Below the pieces are notes generated by a model. The model was not told the DNA's origin. It was given only the letters and a program-made list of their open reading frames with translations, and ran no database searches. A program made the position numbers and the translations under genes. A stretch of DNA of 64,000 nt, taken from assembly GCF_036850765.1 (NCBI RefSeq), contig NC_089492.1, positions 162,810,296-162,874,295 on the forward strand, written 5' to 3'. Below are positions 59,705 through 64,000 of this stretch, in pieces; position 1 is the stretch's first letter, and every line of letters starts with the position of its first letter. The DNA comes from Saccopteryx bilineata. Lineage: Eukaryota > Chordata > Mammalia > Chiroptera > Emballonuridae.

Positions 59705-62058
59705 AATCATGATCAAGTTAGATTTATTTTGGAGAGGCAAGACTGGTACAATATTCACAAATCAATCATTGTAATTCATCACAAAAAAAAAGGAAGGAGA
59801 AAAACCACATGATAATTTCAAGAGATGCAGAAAAAGCATTTGATATAATCCAGCACCCATTCATGAACAAAACTCTCAGCAAAGTGGTATATAGGGAACA
59901 TACCTCAACATGATAAAGGCCATCTATGACAAACCTACATCTAACATCATACTCAATGGGCAAAAATTAAAAGCAATCCCCTTAAGATCAGGAACAAGGC
60001 AGGGGTGCCCCCTTTCTCCACCCTTATTCAACATAGTTCTGGAAGTCTTAGCCACAGCAATCAGACAAGAAGAAGAGGTAAAAGGCATCCAAATTGAAAA
60101 AGAAGAAGCAAAACTATCATTATTTGCCGATGATATGATATTGTATATAGAAAACCCTAAAGTCTCAGTCAAAAAACTGGACCTGATAAATAAATTCAGC
60201 AAGGTGGCAGGATATAAAATTAATACTCACAAATCAGAGGCATTTTTATACACTAAAAATAAAGTCTCAGAAAGAGAAATTAAGGAAATAATCCTTTTCA
60301 CTATTGTAACCAAAAAAATAAGTACCTAGGAGTAAATTTAACCAAGGAGATTAAAGTCTTGTACTTGGAAAACTATAAAACATTGATAAAAGAAATCAAG
60401 GAAGATACAAACAAGTGGAAGCATACCATGCTCATGATTAGGAAGAATAAACATCATTAAAATGTCTATATTACCAAAGCAATTTATAAATTCAATGCAA
60501 TACCAATTAAAACATCAATGACAGACTTCAAAGATATAGAACACATATTCCAAAAATTTATATGGAACCAAAAAAGAACACGAATCACCTCAGCAATCTT
60601 GAAAAGGAGGAATGAAGTGGGTGGTATTGCACTTCATGATATCAAGTTATACTACAAGGCCATTGTACTCAAAACAGTCTAGTACTGGCATAAGAACAGG
60701 CATATAGATCAATGGAACAGAATAGAGAATCCAGAAATAGACCCACACCTTTATGGACAACTGGTATTTGACAAAGGAGGTAATAGCATACAATGGAGTA
60801 AAGACATCCTCTTTAACAAATGGTTTTGGGAAAACTGGACATCTACCTGTAAAAAAAAAATGAAACTAGACCACCAACTTATACCATTCACAAAAATAAA
60901 CTCAAAATGGATAAAAGACTTAAATATAAGCTGTGAAACCATAAGTATCTTAGAAGAAAATATAGGCAGTAAGCTCTCCAACATCTCTCACAGCAATATA
61001 TTTGCTGATTTACCTCCACGGGGAAGTGAAATAAAAGACAGGATAAACAAATGGGAATATATCAAACTAAAAAGCTTTAATACAGCTAAAGACAATAAGA
61101 ACAGAATAAAAAGACGACAAACTACACAATGGGAGAACATATTCGACAATACGTCTGATAAGGGACCAAAATTTAAAAAGAACTTGTAAAACTCAATACC
61201 GGGAAGACAAACAATTCAATCAAAAAATGGGAAAAAGAAATGAATAGACACTTCTCCAAAGAGGACATACAAATGGCCAATAGGCATATGAAAAAATGCT
61301 CAACATCACTAATCATTAGAGAAATGCAAATTAAAACCACAATGAGATAGCACCTCACACCAGTCAGAACGGCGCTCATCCACAAACAGCACTGAATAAG
61401 TGCTGATGAGGATGTGGAGAAAAGGGAACCTTCCTGCACTGCTGGTGGGAATGCAGACTGGTGCAGCCTCTGTGGGAAAAAGTATGGAGATTCCTCAAAA
61501 AATTAAAAGTCAAACTGTCTTTTGACCCAGCTATACCACTGTTAGGAATATACCCCAAGAACACCATAGAACTGCTCCAAAAGGAGAAATGCACCCCATG
61601 TTTATGGCAGCATTGTTCACAATAGTGGAGATCTGGAAACAGCCCAAGTGTCCGTCAGAGGACGAGTGGATTAAAAATTTTGGTACATATATACAATGGA
61701 ATACTACTCAGCCATAAGAATTGATGACATTGGATCATTTACAACAACATGGATGGATCTTGATAACATTATACTGAGTGAAATAAGTAAATCAGAAAAA
61801 ACTAAGAACTATATAATTCCATATATAGGTGGGACATAAAAATGAGACTTAGAGACATGGACAAGGGGGTGGTGGTTACTAAGGGGGGTGAAGGGAGGGG
61901 CACACAGGACACCAGATAGAAGGTGACGGAAGACAATTTGACTTTGGGTGATGGGTATGCAACATAATCAAATGTCAAAATAACCTGGAGATGTTGTCAC
62001 TGAACATATGTACCCTGATTTCACAATGTCACTGCATTAAAATTAATAATAATAAAAA
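59705..62058 (+). mobile_element. Old L1, 3' half (ORF2 end and 3'UTR)
   Basis: It continues the old L1 from 50962. Reading resumes with the HDQ..-like region, then reverse transcriptase, and ends with the 3'UTR and an (aat)n/A-rich tail near 62040-62058. Confidence 0.85.
59707..61840 (+). pseudogene. Old L1 ORF2, C-terminal half
   Basis: The reverse transcriptase shows [16 protein letters not shown] at about 59985 and the catalytic FADD at 60123-60134, both in the open frame 59910-60329. Downstream reading is frameshifted repeatedly (for example near 60310, 60680 and 61180). The cysteine motif region near 61400-61460 is degraded. A short deletion or rearrangement lies at 59775-59800. Confidence 0.83.
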
Positions 62059-62820
62059 AGAAAATTACAAGTAGAAAAAGAATGATGTTACTAATGACCT
62101 TTGTAATTATAAAGGAAAACTCAGAAGCTATGAATGAAAAGACTGATAAATCCAACTTTAAAAATTGTCTGCAAACAAAATGTTAAATGGCAAATTGTGA
62201 CAACTATTTGCAATAGATGTAAGAAACAAATGATTCTCTTTTTTTTACATATAATAAGCTCAACTAGAGCCCAAGAGTTAAACTTTCCCAAAACCAAGGC
62301 TCATAATTCTTTTCAGATTCCCTTTCCCTTATATTCCTCCATCCTCCTAAATCTGCTGCACTCTGGAGAACAGTACATCAGCCCTGAGGGGACCACGAGT
62401 CTATGTTCCAGGCTCTGTGGGAATGTTGATTTGTTACCTGTATCACACAGAGATCACACAGGATGAGTAGGTCTCTGAATTTTCTGGTACTTCCAGTCTC
62501 AGGTCATGTGTCTGCCCTGGAAGCAGCACTCCTCACCTCAGCCAGCCTATAGATTTGGACAGAAGAGCTTTATGTCTCTAAAGGTAGAAAACTGCTCCAA
62601 ACCTGCCTTCGAAGATGCTTGGACTGAGGAGGAAGTTGAAAATCAAACTGCCTAACTCAGTGCCTTCCTTCTTGAAACAGATACTGGAAAGAATGTTTTT
62701 ACTTAGAATCTCTAAACAGCTGGATTTAAAACTGACCAATGGAGGAAGAGAAGGATTCTAGATGAAGTTGTAATCCAGAGGTTGAAACTGATTTTATTTG
62801 ACAGTTTCAATCATACATAT
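62059..62820. other. Unassigned non-coding sequence
   Basis: I see no supported feature. The 110-codon frame at 62134-62466 has no recognisable motif. Confidence 0.4.
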
Positions 62821-62960
62821 TTGTAAGGTGACCAATCGTCCTCCTTTAGGGAGGACAGTCCTTTTGTAAGTTCCGTTCTCCCTCAAAAAGTGTCCTCCTA
62901 CATGTCCTCCTTTTTGATATTGGAAGACTAATCTGTAAATGTCTGTGTTCGATCAATGAA
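62821..62960. repeat. Palindromic gtcctcc-rich segment, possible DNA-element end
   Basis: gtcctcctttagggaggac forms an inverted repeat, and tcctcct recurs several times up to 62915. The opening taaggtgacca resembles the ends of some DNA transposons. No matching second end was found. Confidence 0.35.
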
Positions 62961-63195
62961 GAGTCAATCCATCGTGTGTGATGTGACATATTTGTATCTA
63001 AATGAGTACTTTTTCTTACAATTATTATTAAAAATTAATAGGCATGTAAGCATAATTACAATATAAAATATTACAAAATGTTTTTATTATGCATTTACCA
63101 TATTAGTGTATTGTTGCAATGAATAAAAATGTTTCATTTATTTTTAAAAAATCAAAAGAACAATTTCTTTTTTAAAGCATTAGGAGTAATTCATT

Positions 63196-63400
63196 ATTTT
63201 AAAAAATTTTATTGAATTTGTTGGGGTGAATTTTATTAAAATAATTGGTGACATTAGTTAATAAAATTATATAGACTTCAAGAGTATCAGTCTATAATAC
63301 ATCATCTGTAGATTGTATTGTGTGTTCACCACCCAAAGTCTAGTCTCCTTCCATCACTATTTATACCCCCTTCATCCTCTTCTACCTCTCCGCTCTCCTT
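63196..63400 (-). mobile_element. Old L1 3' end fragment
   Basis: The complement reads the end of a placental-mammal L1 3'UTR. Landmarks on this strand are tttattgaatttgttggggt, gtgttcaccacccaaagtc and ctccttccatcac. It differs from the younger L1 3'UTRs in the window. Confidence 0.68.
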
Positions 63401-64000
63401 TCCATAAAGATTCAAACTATCAAACCTCTTGGCTGTCATTTGTGTGAATATGACTGGGTTTAGAGAAACAATTACTTTTTAAAACAAATATTCCCATACT
63501 AAAGTTTTGTTAAGATAACTTTAGGAATAAATTCTATGTGTGTTTCCCAGTATAATCAATGTTACATGTTAAGCTAAAAGAAAGAAATGGTACCAGAAAC
63601 TATAGGGAGGTAAAGCCTTCACTTCTGAATGTTCTTCCTTTTTTGCTTAATACATTTTCAGAATTAAAGTCATACACATGCTACCTATTTGCAACCTCAT
63701 AATAACCCTTCCAGAGGAAACTTAGCTGGTGTCAGGTAATTATTTGTCATTCGAATCTAGAACTTTTTCTCCATCTCGCCAAGTCATTTTGATGTGTCCT
63801 ACTTGGTGAAAGGAGAATCATAAATACTTTTGCCATCCATCACTGCTGCAAATCACTGCAGTGCGATCCTTCTGCCTGTGTTTATCTAGCAACCAAAGTT
63901 GTGTTGTTAGTGTGAAGGTCGCCCCACATGAAGCCATCAATCATTGGGAAGGAACTTTCAGCCTTATCATTAGAACCGAGATCCAGTAAACATCTTAAAC
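63401..64000. other. Unassigned non-coding sequence
   Basis: I see no gene or repeat that I can support. 63780-63960 is less AT-rich and without repeat wording, so it could be unique or conserved sequence. Confidence 0.35.

Overview
The window is vertebrate nuclear DNA, most probably from a bat, and probably a yangochiropteran microbat. The main reason is about nine copies of a tRNA-derived SINE of the VES type, with RNA polymerase III A and B boxes, a roughly 390-bp body and an A-rich tail. A second tRNA-derived SINE family and DNA transposons of the hAT, Tigger and mariner types fit the same host. I find no cellular protein-coding exon, no functional RNA gene and no CRISPR array. Nearly every long reading frame belongs to a transposable element, so this is a gene-poor, AT-rich, LINE-rich interval.

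Layout. 717-3569 is a complete hAT transposon with a BED-finger transposase gene and perfect 8-bp target duplications. 6083-7545 is a VES SINE and an L1 3' end inserted at the same site beside an old L1. 9750-11640 is an L2-like fragment broken by a non-autonomous hAT (itself holding a SINE) and by mariner-type MITEs. 11764-16558 is an endogenous retrovirus with two LTRs, inserted in a SINE with a 6-bp duplication. 17820-18878 is a Tigger element. 19860-34330 is one ancient antisense L1 cut apart by a composite L1/ERV/L1 insertion (20156-25010), a short L1 end, a SINE and a full-length L1 (26306-33729). 34745-35865 is an old L1 end. 36-46 kb is mostly unassigned sequence with scattered SINEs and a second non-autonomous hAT. 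46395-62058 is an old sense-strand L1 that received a mariner-like element at a TA, which in turn received a full-length younger L1 (50970-59190). 62-64 kb is mostly unassigned.

Most notable result. The retrovirus at 11764-16558 and the retroviral piece at 22650-24565 share one mosaic arrangement. A class II (betaretrovirus-like) integrase reading is joined, where env would be expected, to a block that reads like class I (gammaretrovirus-like) gag zinc knuckles, a gag stop codon and protease. Two copies with the same junction suggest a recombinant that was replicated, not a local accident. Other points of interest are 240-bp 5'UTR monomers with different copy number in two full-length L1s, a consensus CRE at the start of one L1, and a mariner-like helix-turn-helix remnant of arthropod type. 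All identities come from reading the sequence; no database search was run.
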